The notes below the pieces were generated by a model. It did no database searches. It worked only from the letters and a program-made list of their open reading frames with translations, and had not been told where the DNA came from. A DNA stretch of 64,000 nt from Candidatus Pantoea gossypiicola (GTDB lineage Bacteria > Pseudomonadota > Gammaproteobacteria > Enterobacterales > Enterobacteriaceae). The position numbers were made by a program, and so were the translations under genes. Below, one piece after another: positions 1-9,802 of this stretch (the stretch's first letter is position 1; every line of letters starts with the position of its first letter). The stretch is taken from the NCBI RefSeq assembly GCF_008632075.1, contig NZ_VWVM01000002.1:193462-257461 (forward strand). Direction: 5' to 3'.

Positions 1-278
1 TCGTAGCACGCGTAGCGCGTGCCGTTCAGCTCCTGGCTGCGCACGGCTACCCGGGTGATTTTGCCGTTGAGGTAGCGCGGACTCAGCGCGCTCATCAGGC
101 CATCGGTCGGCAGCGAAAAGGTGACCGGCTTGCCCAGCAGGGCGTGACGGTCGATGCGCGCGTCGGTGGCCAGCAGTTCGGCGGTGAGCACAAACGGACG
201 GGACAGCGTCTCGGTGCCCGTGAGCGTATGGAACAACAGGCCGTCCGCCGGCAGCTGTGCAGTAATGCGTGAGAACAT
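1..278 (-). CDS. vgrG: VgrG (TssI) spike protein, N-terminal fragment
   Basis: Only the first 92 or so codons are inside the window; the gene runs off the left edge. The translation begins MFSRITAQLPADGLLFHTL and continues with a run of short beta-strand-like segments and an RPFVLTAELL stretch, the pattern of the gp27-like N-terminal domain of VgrG. VgrG trimerises at the tip of the Hcp tube and is expelled with it, carrying effectors. It is the last gene in the window of the minus-strand T6SS locus, directly downstream of ppkA. Whether it has a C-terminal effector extension cannot be seen. The family call rests on the N-terminal pattern plus context. Confidence 0.8.
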   Translation of the reverse strand, partial: MFSRITAQLPADGLLFHTLTGTETLSRPFVLTAELLATDARIDRHALLGKPVTFSLPTDGLMSALSPRYLNGKITRVAVRSQELNGTRYACY

Positions 279-294
279 AAGTAATCCCTGACTA

Positions 295-1797
295 TTAACT
301 GTGTGGATCGAGCAACCAGACACCTTCTTCGCTGATGTTCAGCGTCTGCTGGCGGGTGCCACTCTGGCCACTGATGGCAAAGGTGTAGTTACCCGGTGCC
401 AGCTGCAGCGTGGCGAAGCCGTTCACCGCCGGGACCAGCGCCTGCGGCTGACCGTTGACCTGAACACGTTCACCCTGCTGCAGACGGATATAGACCTGGG
501 CGACCGGCGCGGGTGGCGGTGACGGTTGAGGATCGGGTTCGCGTGCGGCGGTCTGCGCAGGCTCAGCAGTCTGAGCCGGCGCGCTGGCAACGGTATCCCG
601 CGGGGTGTCAGGCTGCGTCGGTGGTGCAGCAACCGGCTGATTAACCGGCGCGACGGTGACGGCAGGCGCGCTGTTTTGTGCGGTCTCAGCCGACGTTGTC
701 TGGTCATCACCACGCGACATCAGCAGACCGGCGCACAGGCCGACCAGCACGCCCGCGGCCACCAGGCCCGGCAGTGCAAAGCGGTGTCCCAGCAGCGTTT
801 TCAGCGGCGAGGCGGGCGGGATGATCTCTTCTTCTTCGATCGGCACCAGCATGGTGCCCGGCCCGCTCATTTTTGCACTGAGCAGCGGTTCCGGTTCACG
901 CTCCGGCAGTGCCATCAGCACAGCAAAATCATCAATGCTCTGCGGACGGTCTTCCGGTTTCAGCGCCAGCGCGCGATCCACGGCGCTAAGCAGCGCCGTC
1001 GAGTAGCCCGCCAGACGACGCTGCACCAGCGGCTGATAGTTATCTTCAATGCTGCGCACCACGCTCACCGGCGGTGGCGCACCGGTAATCAGCGTATGCA
1101 GCACCGCGCCCAGCGCGTAGATATCGGTCCACGCGCCCTGCTCACTCTCGTCGTTGTCGCTGTACTGCTCAATCGGCGCATAGCCGGGACGCAGCATGGT
1201 CTCGCTCTCATCCGACAGGTTACCGATGGTTTTACGCGCCGACCCGAAGTCCAGCAGGATCGGCTCGCCGCTGCTCTGGATCTGGATGTTATCCAGCGAG
1301 ATATCGCGATGCAGATAACCCGCCTCATGGATGGTTTTAATCGCCCCCAGCAGCGGCGGCAGCATGCGACGGATCCAGGCCTCATTCACCGACTGCGGAT
1401 GACGTTCGCGGAAGTTCGAGAGCGTGGTGCCGCTGTAGAACACCGTGCCCATGTAGGCGGTGTCGTTCTGCACCCAGAAACGCAGCACGTGCAGCAGGTT
1501 CGGATGGTTAAAGCGCGCCAGCAACCGTGCCTCCTGAATAAAGCTGTTCAGCCCGGCATGAAAGGTTTTGCTGAAGCGCTCACTGCGCAGCACCAGATTC
1601 AGGTCATCGCTGCGCACCGCCAGCGAGGCAGGCATGAACTCTTTGATGGCGATATCACGCTCAAGCTGGTGATCCCAGGCGCGATAGACGATGCCAAAGC
1701 CGCCACCGCCGATGACCTCTTTAATCTCAAACTCATTGAAGCGGTAACCCAGCGGCAGGGCGTTGGGGACATTCAGGGGTTGATCATGTTCCGACAT
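295..1797 (-). CDS. ppkA: T6SS serine/threonine protein kinase PpkA
   Basis: 500 aa. A Hanks-type kinase domain occupies the N-terminal 300 residues: glycine loop GGGGFGIVY near residues 29-38, the catalytic-site lysine in AIKEF, HRD motif in LHRDISLDN near 162, and DFG in LLDFGSARK near 184. A single membrane segment follows near 340-361, then a Pro/Ala/Thr-rich linker and a short C-terminal PEGA-like beta domain (VYIRLQQGERVQVNG). This is the usual layout of an inner-membrane PpkA with a periplasmic sensor tail. In the known threonine phosphorylation pathway PpkA phosphorylates the FHA protein, which triggers T6SS firing. Its partners pppA (9803-10594) and tagH (10591-12450) are in the same locus. 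Confidence 0.93.
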   Translation of the reverse strand: MSEHDQPLNVPNALPLGYRFNEFEIKEVIGGGGFGIVYRAWDHQLERDIAIKEFMPASLAVRSDDLNLVLRSERFSKTFHAGLNSFIQEARLLARFNHPNLLHVLRFWVQNDTAYMGTVFYSGTTLSNFRERHPQSVNEAWIRRMLPPLLGAIKTIHEAGYLHRDISLDNIQIQSSGEPILLDFGSARKTIGNLSDESETMLRPGYAPIEQYSDNDESEQGAWTDIYALGAVLHTLITGAPPPVSVVRSIEDNYQPLVQRRLAGYSTALLSAVDRALALKPEDRPQSIDDFAVLMALPEREPEPLLSAKMSGPGTMLVPIEEEEIIPPASPLKTLLGHRFALPGLVAAGVLVGLCAGLLMSRGDDQTTSAETAQNSAPAVTVAPVNQPVAAPPTQPDTPRDTVASAPAQTAEPAQTAAREPDPQPSPPPAPVAQVYIRLQQGERVQVNGQPQALVPAVNGFATLQLAPGNYTFAISGQSGTRQQTLNISEEGVWLLDPHS

Positions 1798-1824
1798 ATT
1801 CGAAAACTCTCTGATGACTGGGCT

Positions 1825-4434
1825 TTAAACAGCGAACTGGCAGACAAATTCGCCCTGCTCACAACGCACCTCAACGCGGCGATAGCGTTCATCGCGGGCG
1901 TGGGCGCTGAGCAGTATCTGGCTCATCTGCGGCAACAGCGTGTTGGTGAGGATGGCGTCGACCATGCGACCACCCGACTCTACTTCTGTACAGCGCTGGA
2001 CGATCTGGCTCACTACCGACTCGTCAATCTGCGCCTCAATGCCGTGGTTCTCGGCCAGACGACGCACAATACGCGCCAGCTGCAGCCGCACAATCTCCGC
2101 CAGCATGTCATCGCTGAGCGGGTAATACGGCACCACCAGCAGACGACCCAGCAACGCAGGCGGGAACACCTCCAGCAGCGGCTTACGCAGCGCGGTACTC
2201 AGGGCATCGGGATCGGGTATCAGCTCAGGATCGGCGCACATGGCGCTGATCAGTTGCGTGCCGACATTCGAGGTCAGAATGATGATGGTGTTGCGGAAAT
2301 CGATGTGGCGGCCTTCGCCATCCTCCATCCAGCCTTTGTCGAACACCTGGAAGAACAGCTCATGCACATCCGGATGCGCTTTCTCAATCTCATCCAGCAG
2401 CACCACGCTGTAGGGACGACGTCGCACGGCTTCGGTCAGCACGCCGCCCTCGCCGTAACCGACGTAGCCCGGCGGTGCGCCTTTCAGCGTCGAGACGGTG
2501 TGCGCTTCCTGAAACTCGCTCATGTTGATAGTGATGATGTTCTGCTCGCCGCCATACAACGACTCGGCCAGCGCCAGCGCGGTCTCGGTTTTCCCGACAC
2601 CGGACGGCCCGCACAGCATAAAGACGCCCGCCGGTTTGTTGGGGTTGTCGAGACGCGCGCGCGTGGTGCGAACCCGCTTCGCGATCAGATCCAGACCGTG
2701 ACGCTGGCCAATAACGCGCTGGTTCAGGGTGTCAGCGAGATTGAGTACGGCGTCGATCTCATTTTTCACCATCCGGCCCAGCGGAATGCCGGTCCAGTCC
2801 GACACCACGGCAGCGACGACGCCCGCATCGACGGCGGCAAACAGCAGCGGGGTGTCATCCTGCAGCGCAGTGAGTTGCTGCTGCGTTGCATCACGCTGTT
2901 CACGCAGCGCCGCATCCTCTTCGGTCACACAGCGGGCGCGCAGCGCAATCAGGGTCTCGACCAGTTCGCGCTCTTCCAGCCAGCGCTGTTGCAGCGCATC
3001 GCGTTCAGCTTCCAGGGCAGTGCGCTCTGCGGCAATCGCCTGCTGGCGGGTGATGTCACCAAGGCCGACCCTGATTTCGCGTTCAATGATCTCTGCTTCA
3101 ATCTCCAGCGCGGCCAGACGGTGCAGGCAATCTTCCAGCGCCGCAGGCTGCGCGCCCTGGCTGACCGCCACGCGGGCGCAGGCGGTATCCAGCAGCGCCA
3201 CGGCTTTATCGGGCAACTGACGCGCCGGGATGTAGCGATGGGAGAGTTTCACCGCCGCACTGACCGCATCATCCAGCAGCAGCACCCGATGATGTTTCTC
3301 CAGCGCGCTGACGGTGCTGCGCAGCATCAGAATCGCTTTGGCTTCATCCGGCTCCTGCACCTGCACGGTCTGGAAGCGACGGGTCAGCGCCGGGTCTTTC
3401 TCAATGTACTTTTTGTATTCGGCCCAGGTGGTCGCGCCGATGGTGCGCAGCTGGCCGCGCGCCAGCGCCGGTTTCAGCAGGTTAGCGGCATCGCCGGTGC
3501 CCTGCTGACCGCCTGCGCCGACCAGGGTGTGGATCTCATCCACAAACAGCACAATCGGCGTCGGGCTGGACTGCACCTCGTTGATCAGCGCCTGCAGTCG
3601 CGCTTCAAACTCCCCTTTCATCCCGGCACCGGCCTGCAGCAGCCCGATATCCAGCAGCCAGAGCTGCACATCACGCAGCGGCGCAGGCACATCGCCCGCC
3701 GCGATACGCAGCGCGAGACCTTCGACCACCGCAGTCTTTCCGACACCCGCTTCGCCGGTCAGCAAAGGATTGTTCTGACGGCGACGCATCAGAATATCCA
3801 CCATCTGACGAATCTCGTCGTCCCGGCCGGTCACCGGATCGATGCGGCCTTCACGCGCGCGCGCAGTCAGGTCCTGCCCGTACTGTTCCAGCGTCGTGCC
3901 GCTGGCGGCAGAGGGAGCACCAGCGGCGTTCACCGGGGCGCTCAGCGCCTGCTGCGTTTCTTTGCTATTGCTGAGTAGTGAGTCGAACTGCTCCAGCAGG
4001 GCATCGGCGTTGACGCGGCTGAACTGGCCGGAAATGCCTTTCAGCACGCTGGCCAGGTTGAAGGTTTTCAGCATGCCGATCAGCAGATGGCCGCCTCGGA
4101 TGCGGGTCGCGCCATATTTCAGCGAGGCGTAAACCCACGCCCGCTCGACGGCGCTGTCGATATGCTCAGAGAGGTCGGAGACCGCACTGGCTCCGCGCGG
4201 CAGGCGATCCAGCGCGGCAACGATGTCCTGCGTCAGGGCCTTTTCATCCAGTGAAAAATGTGTGATGACCTGCTGTAAGTCGCCATCCTGCTGCTGCATC
4301 AGCTGATGCAGCCAGTGCACCAGCTCAACATAGGGATTGCCGCGCAGTTTGCAAAAGGCGGTGGCGCTTTCCAGCGAGGTAAATAACAGCGTATCCAGTT
4401 TGCCGAATAGCACGGCACGGCTGATTTCTGACAT
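1825..4434 (-). CDS. clpV: T6SS sheath-recycling AAA+ ATPase ClpV (TssH)
   Basis: 869 aa, the usual ClpV length. The N-terminal Clp repeat domain (about 1-160) binds the contracted sheath protein TssC. The first AAA+ module has a Walker A GEAGVGKT at residues 227-234 and [12 protein letters not shown] as Walker B. The coiled-coil middle domain is rich in Glu and Gln. The second module has GPSGVGKTE near 610 and [14 protein letters not shown]. It unfolds contracted TssB/TssC sheath so that it can be reused in the cytosol. It lies between tssG and ppkA on the same strand. The presence of tagJ (7971-8798) fits the T6SS class in which TagJ links ClpV and TssB. Confidence 0.97.
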   Translation of the reverse strand: MSEISRAVLFGKLDTLLFTSLESATAFCKLRGNPYVELVHWLHQLMQQQDGDLQQVITHFSLDEKALTQDIVAALDRLPRGASAVSDLSEHIDSAVERAWVYASLKYGATRIRGGHLLIGMLKTFNLASVLKGISGQFSRVNADALLEQFDSLLSNSKETQQALSAPVNAAGAPSAASGTTLEQYGQDLTARAREGRIDPVTGRDDEIRQMVDILMRRRQNNPLLTGEAGVGKTAVVEGLALRIAAGDVPAPLRDVQLWLLDIGLLQAGAGMKGEFEARLQALINEVQSSPTPIVLFVDEIHTLVGAGGQQGTGDAANLLKPALARGQLRTIGATTWAEYKKYIEKDPALTRRFQTVQVQEPDEAKAILMLRSTVSALEKHHRVLLLDDAVSAAVKLSHRYIPARQLPDKAVALLDTACARVAVSQGAQPAALEDCLHRLAALEIEAEIIEREIRVGLGDITRQQAIAAERTALEAERDALQQRWLEERELVETLIALRARCVTEEDAALREQRDATQQQLTALQDDTPLLFAAVDAGVVAAVVSDWTGIPLGRMVKNEIDAVLNLADTLNQRVIGQRHGLDLIAKRVRTTRARLDNPNKPAGVFMLCGPSGVGKTETALALAESLYGGEQNIITINMSEFQEAHTVSTLKGAPPGYVGYGEGGVLTEAVRRRPYSVVLLDEIEKAHPDVHELFFQVFDKGWMEDGEGRHIDFRNTIIILTSNVGTQLISAMCADPELIPDPDALSTALRKPLLEVFPPALLGRLLVVPYYPLSDDMLAEIVRLQLARIVRRLAENHGIEAQIDESVVSQIVQRCTEVESGGRMVDAILTNTLLPQMSQILLSAHARDERYRRVEVRCEQGEFVCQFAV

Positions 4435-4488
4435 AGGGGGCTCTCTTCAATGAAAGACGCAGGCTGTGTAACAGGGAAAGCGGCTGGG

Positions 4489-5535
4489 CTAGCGCGGGGC
4501 AGCCTCAACCTCAAATATAAAATCCTCGCGATCCTGCGGCTGCGGCATCTGCCCCAGCCAGCTGGTGTAACCAAGCCGGGCAGCGCCGCCCAGCGCTACA
4601 CCCTGCACCGCGTCTGCGGCCAGGATCAGGCTGAGATCCCACTGCATTTCGATGCCGAGGTAGTGACGTACCCAGTCGCGCACTTCCTGCGCGCCGGGGG
4701 CATCGGGCAGGAAATGTGCATACTGCGCGGCGCTGAGCGGCCCCAGATGCAGGCGGAAACGGTGCTGCACGTCGCGTACTGCCACGCCGAGAAAAGCAGA
4801 GGCACCCAGCCGGGGCATATGGCGTCCCGCGCCCAGCCGGGCCTGATCGCGGCTGTCCAGCGTCAGCCAGTGCGGCAGGTTCTGCGTCAGCTGCACCGGC
4901 ACGCCAAAGTAGTGGCGCAGAATGCGGACCAGCCCTTCAGCATCATGACCGTGACGGCTGAGATGGCCCACCAGCATCAGCCGTGCATGGAGGCTCAGCG
5001 AGCTGGCCTGCTGCTGAGCCGGTAAACCGATGCCGCCCAGGCAGGCGAGATAGTTCAGGAAGCGGCTGTCGTCGGGGCGATCCAGGGAGACCGTCGGCTG
5101 CGCATCCGCCCAGGCGCGATAGAACAGCAGCGTGGCGCGATGATGAAACAGGTCAGCAAATGCCGACAGGCTGTGATCCTGATGATGCACGATCCGTTCG
5201 TGCACATATTCGGTCAGATGGGTCGGCAGCGGGCCGTTGGGACCAAACAAGCCAAAGCTGTAAATCGACAGCTCATGCCGTCCCGACTCTTCACGTGGCG
5301 TGGCGCTGGCGATGGTGGCGGGCGCAAACGCCAGTGACGGCGTCTGACCGATGCGCACCGATTCGAACTTCGGCAGCGGCGCACGGCCCAGCGGATAACG
5401 CTGACCGCCCTGCGCATCCAGCCGCCGCAGCAGCTGGAACAGATCGTAGCGCCACGGTGCGGCCATCACCTTCTGCCAGAAATCATCCGGCAGACGGGTG
5501 AGCCGCGGCAGCGTAATGACTTTTTCGCCACTCAT
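4489..5535 (-). CDS. tssG: T6SS baseplate subunit TssG
   Basis: 348 aa, with the TssG/ImpH/VasB opening PWRYDLFQLLRRLDAQGG near residues 27-44. TssG forms the baseplate wedge with TssE, TssF and TssK, onto which the sheath assembles. The start codon overlaps the tssF stop (ATGA arrangement at 5532-5535), which indicates translational coupling. The order tssE-tssF-tssG is the common one. Confidence 0.95.
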   Translation of the reverse strand: MSGEKVITLPRLTRLPDDFWQKVMAAPWRYDLFQLLRRLDAQGGQRYPLGRAPLPKFESVRIGQTPSLAFAPATIASATPREESGRHELSIYSFGLFGPNGPLPTHLTEYVHERIVHHQDHSLSAFADLFHHRATLLFYRAWADAQPTVSLDRPDDSRFLNYLACLGGIGLPAQQQASSLSLHARLMLVGHLSRHGHDAEGLVRILRHYFGVPVQLTQNLPHWLTLDSRDQARLGAGRHMPRLGASAFLGVAVRDVQHRFRLHLGPLSAAQYAHFLPDAPGAQEVRDWVRHYLGIEMQWDLSLILAADAVQGVALGGAARLGYTSWLGQMPQPQDREDFIFEVEAAPR

Positions 5536-7403
5536 ATCAGCGCTTTCCGGCCCATGCGCGGTGGCCAGTAGCCCACTTCCCCACGCTGCTGGCTGTTCAG
5601 GGTGAACTCCGTAAAACTGTTCAGCGCCACGAGGCGGCTACAGACCCGCTCCAGCACGCTGCCAAACAGCCACGGGCTGGCACCCGAAAACGCCTGCTCA
5701 TCGACTTCCAGCGTGATGCTGATACCACGGGCAAACACCACCGGACCTGGCTCCGGCACGCGGCGGTTCACCGCGCTGAGCGTACAGTGGCGGATGCCAT
5801 CTATCTGGCGGGCAACCGGCGCTTCCGCGAGGTTGGCATAGAGGCTTAGCAGCTGACGCAGCGCCGCCGCACCTTCCCCGTCGCTGCTGTCCATCAGGCT
5901 GAGGTAGTTCATCTGCAGATGGCTGATCAGCCGCCAGGCCGAAAGGCCTTCCGCCAGCGCCGGACGCGGCGGGGTCGGCCCTTTGCACAGTTTCAGCTCC
6001 GACACCGGAATCGAGTCCGGCATCACGAAGTTGCCCTGATCCTGCTGCAGCATCAGCGGCAGATCGCGGCTGGTGCACATCACCTCGGCGGAGAGATAGC
6101 GCACGTCATCGCGCCACGGCGCGTGATGTTCATCCACCAGCGACAAAAAGACTTCGGAACCGATGTAGCCGGTGCGCGTGCCGTAGCGCTGCGCCTGCTC
6201 TGACAGGGTGCGCTGTTCACGCCGCAGTGAGAAGTAAGCACCGTAATCACCCTGGTCACCGCTGAAGGTGCTCCAGAACGGACGGAAAACCTGCTCTTCC
6301 CGCTGGCCTTCTACGGTGGCGAACAGCCGCTGCACCGAATGCACTTCGTAATCCAGCGGCCGGATGTTATCCACCACCAGATGATATTCATGCTGGCTGT
6401 CGCTGACCTTCAGACGCTCGGCGGTTTTCGGGAACAGATTGATGACCGGCGTGCAGTGCAGCGCCAGATGGCTGTGATCGACCACGCTTTCCAGCGCGCT
6501 GTCCGCTTTATCGAGCAGAATGATGATGTCGAATGCGGTGGCGTTGTCGCAGCGGCGCAGAAACGGGCCGAGTTGACTGAGACTGATAAACTGGAAGCGC
6601 GCCGGAAACGCAAAATACTCCTGCAACAGACGATAGCCGTCGAAGTTGCGCAGATCGTCCGGCAGCAGCGCCTGCTCCGGCGCAAAACCCTCCTGCTGCA
6701 GGGCCTCATCCGTCAGCACCTGACGCTGTGGCCGCTGCTCTGCGGACTGCAACACGATGCCCACCCGGTGCTGCATCAGCAGCTCCAGCAGTTTCAGGGC
6801 CTGAATATCGGGGCCGCTCAGGAACAGCATCAGGTCATCCACACGGAGCTGACTCAGCGAGGAGATCCCTTCGCAGCTGATGCGGATGCGCAGCGCACTG
6901 GCCGCGCCCAGGCCGCTGAGTTTCAGCTCCCCCGTGGGCAGATCGCCGGGCACGCCGCCGAGAGTGACTTCGCTGATGCGCAGCGGATGCAGCACCACAT
7001 CGTGTGCGGTGGTGTAGCTGCAGGTCACCCCGGTTTTTTTCAGGTTCTGGCTCTCCATCATGGTGCCGCGCGGCACGCGAAAGCCCTGGGTGATGTCACC
7101 CTTGCGGCTGTCCGGCGTCAGTTGAGCAATCGCCATTGACGGGGTTGGTGAGAGATAGGATGGCGCAATCATCTCCAGCAGGCGCTGCGAGAAGCGCGGA
7201 AACTCCGCATCCATCTTCAGCTGCACGCGCGACGTCAGGAAGGCAAATCCCTCCATCAGCCGCTCGACATAAGGGTCTGCCACGTCGATGCCATGCATGC
7301 CAAGACGCCCTGCCACTTTCGGGTAACGCGTCGCGAACTCCGCCCCCATCTCACGCAGGTAAGCCAGTTCACGGTTGTAGTAGTCGAGCAGATTGCTGTC
7401 CAT
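5532..7403 (-). CDS. tssF: T6SS baseplate subunit TssF
   Basis: 623 aa. It opens MDSNLLDYYNRELAYLREMG and continues with EFATRYPKVAGRLGM, the highly conserved start of the TssF/ImpG/VasA family. Two copies of TssF with one TssG make the wedge that binds TssE and the cytoplasmic face of the membrane complex. It sits 2 bp after the tssE stop and overlaps tssG by 4 bp, so the three wedge genes are one translational cluster. Full length, with no sign of damage. Confidence 0.97.
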   Translation of the reverse strand: MDSNLLDYYNRELAYLREMGAEFATRYPKVAGRLGMHGIDVADPYVERLMEGFAFLTSRVQLKMDAEFPRFSQRLLEMIAPSYLSPTPSMAIAQLTPDSRKGDITQGFRVPRGTMMESQNLKKTGVTCSYTTAHDVVLHPLRISEVTLGGVPGDLPTGELKLSGLGAASALRIRISCEGISSLSQLRVDDLMLFLSGPDIQALKLLELLMQHRVGIVLQSAEQRPQRQVLTDEALQQEGFAPEQALLPDDLRNFDGYRLLQEYFAFPARFQFISLSQLGPFLRRCDNATAFDIIILLDKADSALESVVDHSHLALHCTPVINLFPKTAERLKVSDSQHEYHLVVDNIRPLDYEVHSVQRLFATVEGQREEQVFRPFWSTFSGDQGDYGAYFSLRREQRTLSEQAQRYGTRTGYIGSEVFLSLVDEHHAPWRDDVRYLSAEVMCTSRDLPLMLQQDQGNFVMPDSIPVSELKLCKGPTPPRPALAEGLSAWRLISHLQMNYLSLMDSSDGEGAAALRQLLSLYANLAEAPVARQIDGIRHCTLSAVNRRVPEPGPVVFARGISITLEVDEQAFSGASPWLFGSVLERVCSRLVALNSFTEFTLNSQQRGEVGYWPPRMGRKALI

Positions 7404-7405
7404 GA

Positions 7406-7981
7406 TTACCCTGCATCCTGAAGTTCGAAATGGCCGCTCTCCAGATCAACCTGAGTGCGGAACAGAAACGCCAGCGGATAAGGCACGCACCAGAGCCGCC
7501 CTTTGATCTCAATCGACAGTACGTTGTGCAGACTGAGCGAACTGAGATCGCTGACGCAGCGCACCTGGAGTCCCTGCGGCAGAATGCGCGGTTCGAAGTG
7601 CAGAATGGCGTTGGTCATTTTGCGCTGCATATCCTGCCATTCGATATCGGAGACGTTCTGTCCGGCCAGCGGCGCTACGCCGAAATTCCAGACCGAGCGC
7701 TGTACCTGATCGAAACCGCCCAGATCCTGCTGCGCTTCATTGTTGATGGTGTTAAACAGCCACTGCAGATCGCGCAGCACGTGGCGGCGCAGCGTGCTGT
7801 GGCTGATCAGCATGCTGTTCTCCGGCTCCTGTTGCTTGTCCGGCGCGTTGTCGGTCAGGCGATCCAGCAGAGAGGATTGCAGCTTGTCGCGGGCGGTTAA
7901 CGCATCGCGCTTTTTGCGCGCACGAAAGCCGCCATGCAGCTGGACATAGCCGTCGTTGTGCGTGCCTGAATCATGGCTCAT
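7406..7981 (-). CDS. tssE: T6SS baseplate subunit TssE (gp25-like)
   Basis: About 191 aa from the ATG at 7979-7981 (MSHDSG). An in-frame start further upstream at 8002 is possible, but it lies deeper in tagJ. The chosen start overlaps the tagJ stop by 11 bp. The protein has the gp25 core: SLLDRLTDNAP near the N-terminus, then SHSTLRRHVLRDLQWLFNTIN and SVWNFGVAPLAG. TssE is the T4 gp25 homologue of the baseplate and starts sheath polymerisation. Confidence 0.93.
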   Translation of the reverse strand: MSHDSGTHNDGYVQLHGGFRARKKRDALTARDKLQSSLLDRLTDNAPDKQQEPENSMLISHSTLRRHVLRDLQWLFNTINNEAQQDLGGFDQVQRSVWNFGVAPLAGQNVSDIEWQDMQRKMTNAILHFEPRILPQGLQVRCVSDLSSLSLHNVLSIEIKGRLWCVPYPLAFLFRTQVDLESGHFELQDAG

Positions 7982-8798
7982 CGGCGGACTCAACGTTATC
8001 AAACGCGACCTTGTGCAGGCTCAGCAGTGAGAACTCTGCGCTGTCGCTGAGCCACATTTTTTGTCCCTGGCCGATAAACTGGTCCGGGTCGTTGCCCAGC
8101 GGCTGCCATTCGGTGACGCTGGCGCGCAGAAAACGCTCTTCCGCACCCGCCAGCAGCGGATAGCGCGCCGGGATCTGGCACACCTGCTCGCTGCCATCCA
8201 CGAGTTGCACCCGCGTATGACGCCACACCAGATCGGTGACGCTGGCGGGTGCCTGGAACTGCATCTCACGAATGGCGGCAAACGGGATCCAGTAATAACG
8301 GCCCTGATTGATCACTTCACACACCGGCCCGAAACGACTGTCGCCATCCATCAGCCAGCTGAAGGCGGCGGGCTGATCCTGCCCGGTCGCGGTGCCGGGA
8401 TTAACGGCAGCAAGCTCCAGCGCGTCAGCCCGCAGTGCGCTGCCGCGCGCGACATCGCCCACGGTTTCGGCCTGCAACGCGGCCAGCAGCGTATCGCACC
8501 AGTGCCACGCGCTGCCCGGCAGCACCGGCTGTGCCTCGCCACGCAGCACGGCGTCACGCTGCAGCTCACCGGCAATCGCCTGTTGCAACAGATTGACGGT
8601 CGGTTGCGCCTGCGGGCTTAATGCCAGCCAGGATTGCAGCTGCGTCTGCGCACGCATCCAGTTGCCCGCCAGACAGAGCAGTTGCACAAAGGCAGCCCGC
8701 AGGTCGGCGTTCGCCGGATTGGCCTGAATCTGGCGGGTCACATCAGCCAGCGTCTCGCTGAGCGTGGCGTTAGCCAGACGGTGTTGTAAGGATTCCAT
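7971..8798 (-). CDS. tagJ: T6SS accessory protein TagJ (ImpE family)
   Basis: 275 aa of the ImpE/SciE family. The N-terminal half is helical and TPR-like (ANPANADLRAAFVQLLCLAGNWMRAQTQL). The C-terminal half carries the conserved RYYWIPFAAIREMQFQAP segment. In related systems TagJ binds the sheath component TssB and the ClpV N-terminal domain and helps recycle contracted sheaths. It precedes and overlaps tssE. Confidence 0.9.
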   Translation of the reverse strand: MESLQHRLANATLSETLADVTRQIQANPANADLRAAFVQLLCLAGNWMRAQTQLQSWLALSPQAQPTVNLLQQAIAGELQRDAVLRGEAQPVLPGSAWHWCDTLLAALQAETVGDVARGSALRADALELAAVNPGTATGQDQPAAFSWLMDGDSRFGPVCEVINQGRYYWIPFAAIREMQFQAPASVTDLVWRHTRVQLVDGSEQVCQIPARYPLLAGAEERFLRASVTEWQPLGNDPDQFIGQGQKMWLSDSAEFSLLSLHKVAFDNVESADEP

Positions 8799-8814
8799 GC
8801 AAACTCCTTTTGCG

Positions 8815-9792
8815 TCAGTTAAGGGTGCGATAGACCGCAGCGGCGGGATCTTTCAGTTCAGGGTGCAGTTTTTCCACCAGCTTTACGCTCAGCGTGGCAT
8901 CACCGCTGACCCACGGTGACCAGACTTTGCGGACTTCCTGCAGACGTGCCTGCAGCGCACTCTCATCAGCGGCTTCACTGGCGGGCATCTGCACCACCAC
9001 CTGACGCGTTGACTGCCAGCCGTTAAAACGGTTGCTGAACGGCAGAACCAGCCAGCTGTCCGGAGATTTCTCGTTACTCAGCACCATGCGCTCGCTGTTG
9101 ACCGTGGTGATATGCAGTTCAGCGGTAGACCACTGACTGCTCAGTCCCATCACCGGGAAGCCCTGCAGGAAGGTCACGCCGACGGCTGCCGGCGCACCGT
9201 TACCCTGCTGCGTCAGGCGGCTGTGTCCGCTGAGCCAGCCATCGGAACCGCAAACCAGCCCCTGCTTAGCTGGCACAAACAGTGCGCTGCCCTGCGCCGG
9301 ATGCTGCCACCAGGTGCGGAAATGGCAGCCGTCGAGAAGGCTGAACTGCAGCCATGGCGAGGTGTCAGCCTGAGCGGCATTGACCAATGGGTCCGCAGGC
9401 ACGGCAGTCGTCGCTGGCTGTTGCTGTGCAGGCGGCGCAGACGGCGTCACCACGGTCTTCCACTGCTGCGCCCGGGCGGCACTGCCGGTGGCGATTTCAC
9501 TGCCCGCTGTATCGGTCAGCTGCCAGTGCAGCTGCTGCAGCGGCTTACACTGCGACGCCATCAGGCCAGCCACCCGTGGCAGAAACTCTTTTAAGACCGT
9601 TGGGTTTTTCTCACCCAGCGTGACGATGCGCAGGTTAATGGTGCTGTTACACCAGCTCGACAGCTGATTGTTTTTGACGTCATCAATCCAGACATCCAGT
9701 TTCTGTGCCGGGGACTGAACGATGCGATAGTTTTCAGCATAAGCGTGCGTGCTGAGCAGCAGCGCAGCCAGACCCAGTAATCCATATTTCAT
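8815..9792 (-). CDS. Exported T6SS-locus protein of unknown function
   Basis: 325 aa with a clear Sec signal peptide (MKYGLLGLAALLLSTHAYA, cleavage after AYA at about residue 19), so the mature protein should be periplasmic. Three cysteines in the first 200 residues could form disulfides. A Pro/Ala/Gln-rich linker near residues 115-135 separates an N-terminal domain from a C-terminal beta-rich domain. I do not recognise a named family. It lies between pppA and tagJ in the same direction, which suggests a T6SS accessory role in the envelope. Confidence 0.7.
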   Translation of the reverse strand: MKYGLLGLAALLLSTHAYAENYRIVQSPAQKLDVWIDDVKNNQLSSWCNSTINLRIVTLGEKNPTVLKEFLPRVAGLMASQCKPLQQLHWQLTDTAGSEIATGSAARAQQWKTVVTPSAPPAQQQPATTAVPADPLVNAAQADTSPWLQFSLLDGCHFRTWWQHPAQGSALFVPAKQGLVCGSDGWLSGHSRLTQQGNGAPAAVGVTFLQGFPVMGLSSQWSTAELHITTVNSERMVLSNEKSPDSWLVLPFSNRFNGWQSTRQVVVQMPASEAADESALQARLQEVRKVWSPWVSGDATLSVKLVEKLHPELKDPAAAVYRTLN

Positions 9793-9802
9793 GTTGGCGT
9801 TC

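Noticed and set aside
526-3978. A 1150-codon open frame on the plus strand
   Set aside because: It is antisense to ppkA and clpV, both with intact motifs, and its translation is low-complexity Arg/Gln/His-rich with no family resemblance. It is a product of the high GC codon bias.
6339-7139. A 266-codon open frame on the plus strand
   Set aside because: Antisense to tssF; composition is that of a reverse-frame shadow.
8815-9792. Calling the exported T6SS-locus protein VasI/TagO
   Set aside because: It lacks the N-terminal cysteine-containing pattern I associate with TagO/VasI, so it is left unnamed.
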